From Adiantum capillus-veneris (lineage: Eukaryota > Streptophyta > Polypodiopsida > Polypodiales > Pteridaceae): a DNA stretch of 64,000 nucleotides. The DNA is taken from the NCBI GenBank assembly GCA_014529385.2, contig CM043944.1, positions 78,385,884-78,449,883 on the forward strand, written 5' to 3'. The notes below the pieces were generated by a model. The model made no database searches. It saw nothing but the letters and a program-made list of their open reading frames with translations, and was not told where the DNA came from. This document shows, one piece after another, positions 42,983-55,545 of this stretch; the stretch's first letter is position 1, and every line of letters begins with the position of its first letter. Both the position numbers and the translations under genes were made by a program.

Positions 42983-43421
42983 AGGATGTTAGAGTCCTCC
43001 TACCTTCAACCGCTTTTCTTTGTTAACTTGACATGTTTGGCAATGCAAGACATAGTCTTGAACAAAGCCATGTAAACCTATCTAGTAAAACTATCATCTT
43101 ATGAGAGAATAAGTCTTTTTAATGCCTAGGTGTCCTACACTTCGACTGTCATGACATTCATAAAGAATTTGGTGCCAAATGTTCGTGTTGTCAGTACACA
43201 AACTCTCCCCTTGTGGAGTAGGTACCCATTATCGATGGAAAAATTCTTCCATCTCTATAGCTCATCACTCAACTGAGGAGAACTATGTGTGTAGGTTAAG
43301 GACACACTATCAACATTGGAGTGAGAAGGATCCCTCATTTGCACATGGCTCCACACTTTGGAATATGCATCATCATGCTCATATTTGCCCTTCAGAGAAT
43401 CCAAAAACTCACTTCAAAGTT

Positions 43422-44963
43422 CTATGAACAAAAGAGAATTGATTCCAGGCATATGACTAAGAGCATCAGCCACCACATTGTATCATCCTTTACGATATCA
43501 GAGCTTTGCGTCATACTAATCTCAGCCCACCTGGCCTTTTGACCCTTCAAGTCTGTTTGTTGTGTAAACCATTTTATGCTTTCATGGTCAAACAAAATCT
43601 CAAACTGAGCTCCATACAACTAATGCCGCCATGTATTTAAGGCAGACACTATTGCGTAGAGTTCGCGTTCCTAAGAAAAAAAATTGTGATGCGTTGATAA
43701 AGCTTCTTGATTTCAAATGCAATTGGCATCCCCTCTTGTGGAAGGACTGCTCCAATAACACGATTATTGGTATCCGTTTCCAAAACGAATGGCTTCAAAG
43801 GATCCACAATAGCTATCCTTGAGCGTATCAAAACTTTGTTGTTAAGCGGCACCCCACCGAAAGGTCTTCCCTTTACCTTTCAGTTGGTCCGTCATTGGCA
43901 CATCAATATGAGCATAGTTTGAAAATCCTTAAAAAATTGTAACTCTTCCAGATTTTTGGGGGAAGGCCACCTCTGAATGCATCCACTTTGGAGTGATCCA
44001 TGTGTAGCCATTAGCTGAGATAACATGCCCTAGATAGTGGATTTCTTCCTTGAGAAAATTACATTTTCATTCTTTGGCATATAAGTTGTTTGCTCTTAGA
44101 AATTCAAACACCTGTCGGAGATTTTCAAGTGCTCTTCCTCAGAAGCACTACATACAAGAATTTCATCGAGAAAAACGATAACAAGCTTGCCCAAGTATGG
44201 TCTTAAGACGCTATCCATGAGTGTCATGAAAGTTGCGGGCGCATTGGTTAACCAAAAAGGCATAACCGAAAAGGCATAACCAAAAACTCGTAATGTCCAA
44301 ACCCTTTTTGGAATGCAGTTTTGGATATATCAACAAGTCAAATACGTACTTGGTGATAGCCCAACCACAAGTCTCTCTTTGTAAAAATACGAGCATGAGT
44401 GAGCTTTTTGAACAGCTCATCCACTTGTGATATTGGTAATTGTTCTTAAGAGTGACCACATTTAACCCACAGTAGTCTATGTACATGCGCATACTACCAT
44501 CCTTTTTCTTCACCAATAGAATAGGAGAAGACCATGGTGAAGAACTCGGTTGATAAACCCTCTACTAAGATAGTCAACAAGCTGACGTTCCACCTCAGCA
44601 GCCTAAAAAATGACTCATTTTGTGGGGTGTTTTACTGATTGGTTTAATGCCTGCAACCACGTCTATGCCATGTTGCACAGATCGTGTCGACGGTAGTCCG
44701 GATGGTAAATAATTAGGAAAAACATCTTGAAATTCCCTTAATAAACTGTTTAACTGACTAGCAACCTTTTCTTGTTGAGAAGAGAGAGAAGTAGCCATTG
44801 CTGAAAGAGATGAGAGAGAAGCATGCGGCGTTGAGGAATGTTGAACATATTCAACATTTGAAAGAAAATGACACAATGAGTAACACAAGAAAACTTCTTC
44901 TATTTCATTATCAGAAGTGAGCTTCATAAGCTCTACTGTACATATCAGGTGAGGAAGACACAT
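43422..44963 (-). pseudogene. Reverse transcriptase and RNase H of element B
   Basis: Pieces read [20 protein letters not shown] (44700), [18 protein letters not shown] (44500), VLETDTNNRVIGAVL (43790), FEILFDHESIKWFTQQT (43590). All align with A. The polymerase box region near 44160 reads in broken frames. Stops and frameshifts throughout. Confidence 0.82.
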
Positions 44964-45106
44964 CCTTCTCTCCTAAACAACAACACATGTGTGCCATGGG
45001 ATTCAAACATCATAGTGTTGTGCTTGTAGCTACGCTTTAGTGATGGTCCTAGGCAATGCAACCACTCTCTATGAAGTACCACATCTGCCCTCTCCATATT
45101 CATAAC

Positions 45107-45560
45107 CTAGAAATCCAAGGATGTGGAATTGCCTTGAATTTCCAATGGTACAACTCTAGCTTGAGTATCCCATACGTCAGCATCATAGCCATTCATCATT
45201 GCTACCTTGTGGTGGTGGGAACTCAGAGTTTGGGGCAATTTGAGTCTTTTCACTAATCCATAGTTAATGAAATTTTGAGTAGCACCTTCATCTACCAAGA
45301 TATGCAACTTGTGCCCTTGAAGAGATCCATGCATACACACTAACTTATGTGGACCAAAGGTCTGTTGCCACATGGAAGATGTGATACAGCATTTGTGCAC
45401 CACCTTGGTGTGTGTTACCTCCACTTTGGAGAAACGTGAGGAAGACTCAAGAGGCAACAGATACAATATGTATACTGCTTTCTCTTTGCCTTGAGTAGCA
45501 GATTTCCCCTTGGAACAATCCTTTTTTCCATGGCCGCTTCCCAAGCATTGAAAACATAAC
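45107..45560 (-). pseudogene. Nucleocapsid end and protease of element B
   Basis: Minus-strand frame reads GSGHGKKDCSKGKS (end of a CX2CX4HX4C knuckle), later RMHGSLQ-type sequence, ILVDEGATQNFINYGLV and a terminal QGNSTSLDF. It parallels A 3452-3900 throughout. Ser/Thr of the catalytic triad is replaced by Glu, so it is inactive. Confidence 0.82.
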
Positions 45561-46565
45561 TTCTTTTTTTTAGCCTTCTCAAATTCCTCACGAGAAAGAG
45601 GCCCTTGAATTGGCTTCTATAAATTTCTTTTTATTGAGCCCATGTTGTGTGTGTGTATTACCATGTGTATCAGCAGGCACATGAGTACTATGTGATTTCT
45701 TCTCATCTGGATCATCATGAATGTGAGCTTTCACTATGGCCTTCTCAAGTGTTTTAGGGTCCTGAGCCTTGACGTGCTTCTTAAGCTCTGACGCCAGACC
45801 ACGGATAAACCCACGTACTTGTTGTTCAAAAGGTGTCTAACCCTTCCAACTTGAGGATAACATCTTGATAGTGCGAGATATATTCAAGCAATGATGGGTG
45901 TTGGCGCATGGAACACGTGTCCCAAGCCGTCCAATTTCTATCTGCCTCATTCATGGGTAGGAATTCTTTTGAAACATAGCCTCAAAAGCTATCCAACTTT
46001 GTGGTATGATATTCTTCTCCTTGAGAGACATCCACCATTTATAGGCCTTGCCTTCCAATTCAAACTTGTCTGCAGCACCCTGGCTTCATCCGGAGTACGC
46101 CGTAAGGTGTGAATTCCATCCCACTTGCTGAGAAAGATATTCACTACATCCTTATTGGGCTCTCAGTCCTCTCCCTTAAAAGTTGGTGGCTTTGTATTTT
46201 TCAACAACTTGTCCACCTCCTTTGTAGTGAGAGAGTGCAAAGAATCTGAAGGGGACCTTGTCCCTGACCAGGAGGACCCTGCCCCTGATCCGGTATGTGC
46301 TCATGCATGTGTGTGTCCACAGGACCCTTGCCCTGCTAGTTCATAAACTATACCACTAAAGCGGATAATTTACTAACATTTTCATTGAGTGATACAAAAT
46401 TTGTTTCCATCACCTACATACGTGCTTGAAGTGCTCAAAATTCTTGAATATCGAGCGATTCATAAGCGTCATCTCCTTGCATAGCTTCGCGGGTACCCTC
46501 TGTGAGAGTATTCAATTGTTGAGAGGATCGGGCATATTATGCTTGAAATAAAACGTCATGTTGAT

Positions 46566-47299
46566 ATCCAAAGAGAGAAGTGCATCAAAAGAGACTATGA
46601 AGGGCAAGAAATTTTCGGCAAGGGTGTGGTATGCAAGGCATGTGGCAAATTGCAGCAACACGTTTGCAATTGCAAAACTTTCATGCATATGATGCATGTC
46701 ACGGATACCAATTTGATGATTGCTTCCTATCTGATTGAGATGACAATATAGATGTTTTCGATGGCCATACATGCATGTACACGCAAGGCATGTGGCTTGA
46801 ACGATAAACCTATGAGTGTATGGTCAAAATGCTCGGCAAGGCTGATCATTAATTGCAATTCCAAGAAGTTGTTAAACAAGTTGCTCGGGCTTGACTTCCA
46901 AGCCAGTTGTCTATCATCAAAGCAATCAAACAAGGACAAGATCTGTGATCCGATGAGTTTTTCAAGACATCAATGGAGCAAGCCTCTATCTACGTAATCA
47001 AGTCAAGCAGGTACGAGGCACATCTATTGCAAGTTTTTTTTTTTCAATACATTGTACAATTTGACAAGGTCAATTATTTGTGCATGCTCGACAAGGTCAA
47101 CTTTCTCTTGTTATGCCATTGTAAATTGGCAAGAGTGTGTGTTATCTATGAGCACCATAGTAGTGCATGCGCACTTATGTGGAGCAAGGCTTCCCTTTCA
47201 GTATTTAACATAGCGGTTTCCAAAGTTTGGAATATGTTAATTAATAGCACACAAGCTTGGGGAAACTTGCCATGATGTCTCCAGGTTTTTAATATCACA
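46566..47299. other. Unassigned DNA upstream of element B
   Basis: The B leader would lie here on the minus strand, but no LTR, primer site or frame was recognised. A short T-run is at about 47034-47043. Confidence 0.4.
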
Positions 47300-48790
47300 C
47301 AAGAGCGTGTATGCTACATACGCTCACTCACTTGAGCAACAAAATGGCTAGGAGTTGCACCCTTGCCCTCAGTTCCCAATGAGACTTTACTATGGCAGCA
47401 ATAAATGCATGGAAAGAAGGTCATTGCACCTTGCTTGCATCCTAACATACACTTGAGAGTTTTTAAGTCTCCTTCCAGATACCATTGAACTTGGAACATA
47501 CCCAGACCTGAAACTTGCAATCATTGTTCTTCTTGTTGTTTTCAAATGACATCAATGATTGGGGTGTGATTGAAATATCATTTCAAGGACTCATGTGTCT
47601 CGTGCGGGAGATGAAAAGCTACCAGCCACCCAATATTCTTCTCTGACTAAACACCTAAAAATGTGTTTCCTTTCTCGTTGCCATTTAGCTCAACATCGAC
47701 GCCCACCAAGGCCCTATTCATTAGCATAATTCTTATGCTTTTGAGCCATTGACCTTTGACAATTTGGCACTCATCAAGCTTCATTAAATATAACTTTTTC
47801 ATCACACTCTTCCTGTGTCAACCCATAAAACCTAATCATTGAATCTTGGATCTTCAACAAGTCAACATACACATTGTTGAACTCATTGTAACGTAAGGAT
47901 TGTTATCTTCTAATGGCATGGAATCCTCCACATATTGAAATCCACCCAACAAGCTTGCAACATCATTATTGGTGCAATTTTTTGCAACATTGACACTGTA
48001 ATGTGTTGGCAGAAACCTAAACAAAGCTTTTTCCTTGTGACCTAGTGTGACAATTCTGTACAAAGCTTTGTAGGCATTGAAACTTATTCCTGTGGTGTCA
48101 CACACCTCCATCATCTCTTGAGGTGACACAATGCTCTTTAGCTCACTGAAATACTTCTGGTGCAAAACATTAGCAATGTCATAATGAACATTGTTTTGCA
48201 TCTTAAGGTAGTCATTGTGCTAATTGGATCCTCTAGCAGCAATGTTAGTCAATGTTGTGCATAGGCAAAGACATGTGATGCTTGGAGCAAACATTACATG
48301 CTACCATGCTTCTATTACTATCACCTTTCCTCTTTTTGTTTAACATGGTCTTGGGAGAGAGTTGCAATAATTGTGGCACTCCATTTCCCATGGTTATGTA
48401 CAAAACATTTGGAATTCAACAACCTACATGAGGTGCATTATCATGTACTCCTAGTGCCCTATGTGGGCTACATTTTGAAGGCCAAGGAGAGAATCCTAAA
48501 CAAAATATATTGTATCATGTACTAGTCAACACATATATTTTTTATATGTACGATTCAATAATGTAATGGATTGGAAAGTTTTTTGAACACCTTGGCACAC
48601 TCTACTCAAAGTATTTGTGAAAGCACTTGCATTTAATGTCATTATATGTATTATACAAATACTCATCACTGAGAATATCATTATCACAATTTGTGTCTCT
48701 TGATGTTACAACTTTTCTTGCTGTTAAGAGTGCTTCAATATTTTCCTCATCCACTCCTAGGTTGAGGTTAACTTTTGTCTCGGTAGCCAT
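47300..48790 (-). pseudogene. Unrecognised minus-strand gene remnant
   Basis: Three frames in the same direction. 48602-48790 starts MATETKVNLNLGVDEEN. 47854-48201 includes VSPQEMMEVCDTTGISFNAY, ALYRIVTLGHKEKALFRFLP and YEDS-like acid residues. 47314-47520 includes GDLKTLKCMLGCKQGAMTFF followed by PCIYCCHSK. A GDL...FPCxxC arrangement occurs in some plant and animal transposase-derived proteins, so a transposase origin is possible. I recognise no family. Confidence 0.35.
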
Positions 48791-48799
48791 GTCATTGTC

Positions 48800-49931
48800 A
48801 ACATCCTTGCTTAACTCTGTGTCATCTATCTACTTCCCACATCATGCTCAACATCACCTTGATTACAATCATACACCATGGGCATGCCTTGAAATGATAG
48901 TCATCACTCTTCATATAGTTTAAGATTTTTTTATTGCAATACATATACATGAGTTCCTTTTCCTTCTATACTAGCAATTGGTTGCAGATAGTTCCGTGTA
49001 TGTAATTTACATGCTCCAAATTCTTGTGCTACTTGAGTTTGTTGCACATTGATCCAATAGTAAGATCTTAACATGGAGTGGCTATCTACTACATTCATCA
49101 TCACCACTTCCATGATGGTCACTTCTTGGACATTTATTGTACCAAAGCATTTGCAAATAATCCTTCTTTAATCTTGAACCTACTTGCCTCTTTAATTCAC
49201 ATGATATGAGTATCTTCATCACCATAAAATATATTAAATCAATCACCTTTTTGTTACTGCAAAGATCCAAATTCTAGTATTTTGTGTCAAGAAAGTAGGC
49301 CGCACTATGAAGGGTGTATGTGCACTTGCCCAACATCAATGAAAGAGCTCTAGTAAGGCTTTTCACTGCTTCTTGGTGAAGGGAATTTTCCAAGGTTTCA
49401 CTAAAGTGTAATAAGGCTTTGCAGTGCTTCAATGAAGGGTATTTTCCAAGGTTTCACTAAATTCCTTTAACTCTTTAGGACTCTCCAAGCATTGTTGCAC
49501 AATGCACCATGTCATCCACACCTATCCTACTTTAGCTACACTTTGATTAGGTAATGGATAGCATACATAATAGGCATCTAGACATGATACACACTAGCCA
49601 TATTTTTCCACCACTTGTTGGTGCTTAAATTTGTGTGGATTTTTAAAACTTTTACCTATACTAAACCCATCTCACCTTCTTTCCAATCATGGAATGCCAT
49701 GCACAAGAAAAACTTTATCGCTACATAACAGAGGCTCAATCAGCTCCCTCCCTAGCCTTGGTGGCCTCCATGATTCTCTTTATGTTCATGAATTTCCAAT
49801 TTTTATCAATGCCAATCTCACAATCCATTAGTCACCACCATAACAATCTCATGAGCTTGATCTTGATAGCAATAGCAAGGTGGGAGAAGTGAAGAACCTC
49901 CTTATTCCACTTGTAGCACTAAAACTCAACT

Positions 49932-49977
<46 letters not shown>

Positions 49978-51690
49978 TATGAGAGAGAGAGAGAGAGAGA
50001 GAGTTTTGAACATATGAGACTAGTGTAAACAAAAAAGTATATTTAAACACAAACAATGACATGATGCAATCAATAGTAATGACGTTTAATGTTGAAGTTA
50101 TAAAACAATGATACTATGAAGGACATTGTAGTCCAATCATATGATGTAATTTCCAACCTAACATAAGCCCAATTGGAAATGTGTGACAATGTGTGCTGCA
50201 TTTATTCGATCGAATAATGAGAAAAAGGAAATTATTCATTAAATAATATATGTTTTTGAAGAAAAAACATACTTTTTATTGGAAACCAATCATTCAATTG
50301 ATATCATATCAATCAATATTTTAATTGATCAATATGATCCCGTTTGATAAAAAATATGTATTCAAATTATCATCCACAATCCATTTTGAATGATAGTTTG
50401 TGATTTCAATCTCTCTCTTCAGCTTTCTTCTCTCTAGAGTGCATACTATTGCTAGCACCCACACTCTTTTCTATAGAGTGCAGCGTACACATGTGATTCT
50501 TTTAAGCCAAATTGAAAATATTTTTACAACAATCTAATTCTGGAAAAAAAAAATTGTGTTGATATCCATGTTTGATTTTTCCTAGTGTGTCTCCTATTCT
50601 TATGTCTAGATAACATTCTCAAAGATTTGATTTACCTGCTAGTGTCTCTTACCTTAGAGATAAGTTTAGGGGATGGGCTCTCTAGAAATCCCTGTGAATT
50701 TTTATATATTATCCATCACCTAGACACATTTCTTACTCTCACAATAATTTAGGAAACAAATAGACAGCATATGCTCTTGTTTGGTAACTAGTTCATTAAC
50801 ATAACATAAATTTGTTGCATGTGTAAACAACAATCCGTTAAAGTTGTTTAGTTGTACTTGTAACCTCAACAAGTCTGACTAGATATCCAAAAATTTCTAG
50901 CCACTGAAATTTTTCTGATAAATATGCTCAAAATGGTCTAATAAACGGATTTGACCAGCACTTGGGGACTTGTCGCAACACATAATTGAAATAACGAGTG
51001 ACAGTGTTAGTCCGAGAGACTCATAATCTCCACATGTGGAATATGTATCAGATAAGGATGTGCAAAAAACGAACATCCTTCAAGTACGATATGTATGTGT
51101 GTGTGGAGGTAACTGCAAACACGATGTGACATGATTGAGAGGGATCCTAAGGCTTGTTATCCTTTCTCCACATTGGCTAAACTAAACTCCATGAGTTCCT
51201 AGACCATGTTGCTCCTCTTGTGACAACATGTGCCAGTGAACAAAACTCTACTATGTAGGTCCTTAACTGAATAATGCAAAAATGTATCTAGGACACTACA
51301 TCCCAAAATTCTTTGCTCCTATATGACCATGTCTCTAAAGAGCAAAGTGTATGAAAGCATTGAAGCTTACACATCCTACTTGGAAAAATCAATTAAAGCA
51401 TAACAAAAATGAAAAGAAACTAAATCAAATGCGTACTTGGAGGTTGAACATAGTGTTCACTTACCCATAGTCAAATGCACATGACCAAATCTCCCACTTG
51501 AAAAGGCCTAGTAACACTACTTGAAAGATTAGGTGAAAATTGAGTAGTATTGCACTGGTAACCGTGGGTGTTGCCTTTCCAATCCAAACCCTTGATTAAA
51601 ATCTAGAATTTCAAACCCCTTGGTTAGACAACATATAAGGACTGCTCAAACATTGTGTCTTATTATGATTGAAATGATGTTGAAGTTGTC
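48800..51690. other. Long AT-rich stretch without recognised genes
   Basis: Nothing coding is supported. Holds a ~57-bp imperfect tandem duplication at about 49355-49461 (TAAGGCTTT...GGTTTCACTAAA), a compound microsatellite at 49932-50002, and AT-rich inverted repeats at 50202-50345, including TTATTCGATCGAATAA at 50202-50217. Confidence 0.6.
49932..50002. repeat. Compound (TA)n(CA)n(GA)n microsatellite
   Basis: Three adjoining dinucleotide runs: TA to about 49952, CA to about 49976, then GA from 49981 to 50002. Confidence 0.95.
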
Positions 51691-52658
51691 CACTACCCCT
51701 TGCTAGATTGTAGACTTCTTTCCTTGAAAGTGACCCTCAACACCTATGGAATGGTTTGATATCCAATGGATCATACCCCTGTAAATACCACTCCTGTAGC
51801 CACAATTAATGCTATATATTCAACAACAGATCTTTGCAAGTTGGAATTGTATTCACAACTAGAATCATATCTCTTCAATAAGAGAAGAGAAAGATTCTCA
51901 ACACCCCAAATAATAGATCACCTTCTTTGAACCTCTCTTAATCCATTCATGTCATCCCATGCATTATTTTCTTGATAGAAAGGCCATGCCTACTTGCTAT
52001 CCTCAAAAAAATTAACCTATATTGCCAACACCTTGTGCACAAAAATTGCCTGCCACTGTAATCATATACAACAGCCACAAGATAATATAGTAGCCTCAAC
52101 TCTTTCTTAACAAATTAGCTAATGTAATAGCGAAAGCGTAAACCATGCTTTATTGGAATGAATCCACAATAGTGGCATGCCATGCATGCATGTCAAAACA
52201 TTAGTGTGATAATCCCTTGGCAATGACAACCTCCAGAATGTTAGTAGATTTCATATGTGCCTTGCAATATGTGTACTAACATGGATACATCATAGTTAGT
52301 CATTGCAAACCGTAACTGTGAACTTATATCCTCTTATTGCCAAACATTTGTGCCATTATCCTTGATCCTAACTCAATGTATAGTACTATGGCAAGGAATA
52401 AAAGTCTTGCTTTGCAATAAGTCTATCAAAGCACTTTTCTTTAAAAAATAGAGAAACCCTTTTCAAATGAAATTTTAAAGACAAAAATACAAGTAGAACT
52501 TGAAATTGTCTATCCTTGTTCCCCCTCTAGTAGCAATTTCCTTCGCTTGAATCTAGCTCATAGCCATGTATGATGAGGAATTTAGAGCTATTGGATGTAC
52601 CTTGCATGACATCATGGATTGGTATGAGCCAAGTTTCCCCAAGTTCATTTGCTAATAG
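51691..52658 (-). pseudogene. Very degenerate region, possible copia RNase H trace
   Basis: Minus strand near 51795-51840 reads VEYIALIVATG, like the TEAEYxAL region of copia RNase H. The rest of the stretch gives no continuous match, so this may be coincidence. The remainder holds nothing I recognise. Confidence 0.2.
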
Positions 52659-52998
52659 TGTTGGGGGTAAGCCCAACTTGTGACTTGTGTGGGAAACCCC
52701 TCAAGCCATTTAAAATGGATAAGATGATGAAGTGGTCCAATGAAAAAAGATTGCAACCTCGCTATCCAATGTATGTAATGCTAAAAGTCTATGTAGGAGG
52801 CCTATGTGAATCAAGCACTTTGCACCTTGAGTCTTTTTTCATTGTGTATACACTCTACGTAACTTTCCTTAAGCTTATTCTCATCACATTAACTCTAACC
52901 CTTTAACTCTAACCCTAGCAACATGGCAAGTTCGAGGCTACATCCTCCATAGCCAAGCTCGCTCACATGGTGCAATGGAGAACACAGTCCTCCTATCA
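52659..52998 (+). repeat. LTR of K-type copia element, 5' position
   Basis: Starts TGTTGGGGGTAAGCCCAAC, ends CCTATCA. It aligns with the K 3' LTR at 34602-34924. It carries a small ACCCTTTAACTCTA duplication near 52900. A primer site follows, so it is a 5' LTR. Confidence 0.82.
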
Positions 52999-53000
52999 AG

Positions 53001-53012
53001 TGGTATCAAAGC
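53001..53012 (+). promoter_or_regulatory. Primer binding site after the 52659 LTR
   Basis: TGGTATCAAAGC, initiator-tRNA-Met type with one change from TGGTATCAGAGC. Confidence 0.8.
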
Positions 53013-54015
53013 ACATGGTTAAGTTCTCCATTGATATGACTCTCTTGTCATACTCTCCCACTCTCCACTTGACAAGCTTTCATTTGATATTTAGTTCATC
53101 TTTAGCATGATAGTTTGTGTGTATATTCCTATAGGATTCTACATTTTGTTTGTGTGTGACTAAGTGTGAGGGAAGAGAGTTTGTGATTGAGCCTTTTCCA
53201 TAGGAAGAGAAACAGTGCAAAGTTCAAGGAAAGAAGGCAAAGCATCAGGAAGATTTTTTACATCATGCCTATAACCTCTGTGGGCTTTTGTGCACCTTTG
53301 AGTACTTCTCGACAGTGCCAAGATCCACCCAACATCACCCTCCATGAAGTGCTTCTCCATTTACCTGCCCATGATGGCTTCAATAAACCTTGGTGTTTCA
53401 CGCTGATCATTAGCTTCCTGTTGGCCCCACCTGCTCACGCCACAGGCATTGGCATCAACTCACCACTGCAGCTCAAAAAATTACCACTGTAGGGCCACAT
53501 GGTCCCCTGTGTTCTGCTCGCATTGCCTCATCTTCTCCATCCACTACCTGACAACATCATCCAACACCTACAACTTTTTCTCACTACCTCCATTGTTGCA
53601 CTTTCCTAGCTCCACACAAATTACTTTGGATAAGTGCTATATCTTGCCATCAAATTGCTTTGAAGCACTAATAGCTATTGCTAGTGTGCCTACATCAACT
53701 TTTCCCGTAGCGTTTTATAGATGGATTTATTGCTTCAGACGTACTCAAGCATGATCTTATCACAAGCTCTTGAAATCTGTAATCGTAGAGAGGCACCACT
53801 CCCTGCTAGTAGTAGCATTGAAGAGTGCCAAGAGTTGCCGCATCTATGCCAGAAATCATGTTTGTGCCACCACAATTGCATGAAGTGTGCCTTTGAAATG
53901 CCAATCATCAACCATGCTACACCAAAGGAGGCTACCTTACAAGTGCTGCACCACAATGGTTGTCTTGCTGCTTGCTCTATGGTGGGCATCGTCAGCTTTG
54001 AAAGAGATAAGCTTG
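53013..54015 (+). other. Truncated leader/internal region after the LTR
   Basis: About 1 kb expected to hold leader and gag. Frames at 53187-54023 are open but show no gag or zinc-knuckle pattern. It is cut by the F LTR at 54016. Confidence 0.4.
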
Positions 54016-54200
54016 TCTTATAAGACCTAGGAGACTGAGATGCCGGATCCATCGCCCTACCTCCCTATATATAGAGTGGCTCCTTGCCCTAGCCATAGTT
54101 TGGATCCCCAATACACACTGGTTCAGTCTGAGCCCCTGGATCAAGTCCCGACCCCCTAGGTTGAGCCTTGCTCCTTAGGATACTTGTTGTGTTCTTGACA
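54016..54200 (-). repeat. 3' LTR of minus-strand chromovirus F
   Basis: Minus-strand start TGTCAAGAACAC follows a purine tract. It aligns with 33735-33910 and has the TATATATAG core at 54065-54073. The right border is firm at 54200; the left border near 54016 is approximate. Confidence 0.82.
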
Positions 54201-54258
54201 TTACTCTCCCCTTGGAAAAGTGTTTTCGTCTTCAAAAACAAGAGTGGTGATACACTTA
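54201..54258 (-). pseudogene. Chromodomain tail and polypurine tract of element F
   Basis: Minus-strand frame reads LVFEDENTFPRGE and stops, as A ends FVFEDENSSLRGE. CAAGGGGAGAG just before the LTR is the polypurine tract. The chromodomain continues beyond inserted element E at 60932. Confidence 0.82.
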
Positions 54259-54263
54259 TGTGT
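54259..54263 (+). repeat. Left target-site duplication of element E (TGTGT)
   Basis: Matches 60927-60931 exactly. A 5-bp duplication is normal for copia. Confidence 0.9.
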
Positions 54264-55402
54264 TGTGAAAAATAGGGGAGTGAAGGGATGGATCTTTGTG
54301 CTAAGATATGTGTGAGAATGACAAGTGTTTAACTGAAATATATGAGAGAGACAATGATATACTGAAAGGAATATCTTTATTGATGATGAAGCTTCCTTGA
54401 GATACAATATTGGTACTTGCAAACTACCAATGCAGGTATTGCAGACTACCAATACAGGTACTGTGACACAGTCTTAACGGTACTAATAACAGAGAGTAAA
54501 TAGTACCAAACAGACAGTTATGGTACTCTGGAAGTACCTAGACAGGTACTCGGAAAGTACCAATGGTACACAGTATAGGTACTTCTGTGAGACTGAATGG
54601 TTGATCCCCAAACCCAAGCTAGAGGTTAAAGTCCCAAGTACAATGAGTGTGTTTTCCCAAATAACAACACTCTATACAAGATGATCTAATCCTCACAAGG
54701 TCTCTTAGCTCTCTCTCTGTGTTCTCTATCTCTCTGCCTCTCTGTGTTCTCTGTCTTTCTGCTTCTCTGTCTCTCTGTGTTCTCTGTCTTTCTGCTTCTC
54801 TGTCTCTCTGTGTTCTCTGTCTTTCTGTTGAACTAGTGTACTTGTACATCTTTATATATCTGTATCTCTCAATGCTGAGCATAAGTCGTGGATCCCTTTG
54901 GTAGATAGATGCACCATTATGTGGGGAACATATCTCCTTCATAGTCCAAGAAGAGTTCATGGCTGTATCTCCAAATAGGTAGCTCCCAAGTTGGCAGGTT
55001 ACCCTCTGTGTGCACTCTGCAACTTTGCAGGCAGCCAACTTGGCACCTTCACCAAATATGGTAGAAGCTGAATTAGGATAAACCCTCTGATAGTATTATA
55101 GTCCACATGGAGTAGAACAATTTCTCTTTGTATTTCTCCACGAGATCACAGCTGTAGGTGGTTATTTTCATCCCTGCAAATCTGCCTGCTGCACCTCCTG
55201 AATCTGCTCCTACCTTTTAGGTACTTTTCCACCTAACTGCTTGGTGGTTGTTGTAGATGCTTCAACGTGTATAGCTGATGATGCAAGGGTTATTGACCAT
55301 CCAAAATGATGTCAAGTCATCATCCTAAGATACCATAGCATCATGCTTAAGCCTTTGTTCCCACCTTATTCAAGTAGATGTGTTGGACTTGTAACTTTAA
55401 CA
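54264..55402 (-). repeat. 3' LTR of element E
   Basis: Minus-strand start TGTTAAAGTTAC, end TTTTTCACA. TATA box at about 54851-54858 (minus TATATAAA) and AATAAA at about 54374-54379 place R between them. Contains ten GTAC words within 54411-54583 and an expanded CTCTGTGTTCTCTGTCTTTCTG minisatellite at about 54710-54830. Confidence 0.93.
54705..54832. repeat. CT-rich minisatellite in E 3' LTR
   Basis: Three to four tandem copies of a ~32-35-bp TCTCTGTGTTCTCTGTCTTT-type unit. The 5' LTR has only one copy (60303-60330). Confidence 0.88.
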
Positions 55403-55412
55403 CCTTCCCTCA
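55403..55412 (-). promoter_or_regulatory. Polypurine tract of element E
   Basis: Minus-strand TGAGGGAAGG directly before the 3' LTR. Confidence 0.8.
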
Positions 55413-55545
55413 AGTCCATAAGCATCTTGAAAAGAGTAAAACCTGAAATCAAAAACAAGTAAAGCAAACCAAACATTAAATTGTTGAAGGCTTTGTTGTG
55501 ATGCCTTCCCTTATTGCTTGATCTTGCATGAAGAGCCTTCCCTTA

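Larger units (their letters stand above)
42666..46565 (-). mobile_element. Element B: decayed chromovirus related to A
   Basis: The minus-strand order matches A: gag start NMTFYFKHNMPD (46560), zinc knuckle (about 45515-45560), protease with VDEGATQNF (about 45280), reverse transcriptase (45000-44100), RNase H (43850-43420) and integrase (43190-42700). Integrase ends at 42666, where the ~90-bp repeat begins, so core end, chromodomain and 3' LTR are lost. No 5' LTR found. The protease triad is D-E-G. Confidence 0.85.

Noticed and set aside
51790-51850. Firm call of a copia RNase H at this site
   Set aside because: Only about ten residues fit and neighbours do not extend the match; kept at low confidence.
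53187-54023. Plus-strand frames after the 52659 LTR as copia gag
   Set aside because: Position is right, but no gag motif, no CCHC knuckle and several frame changes.
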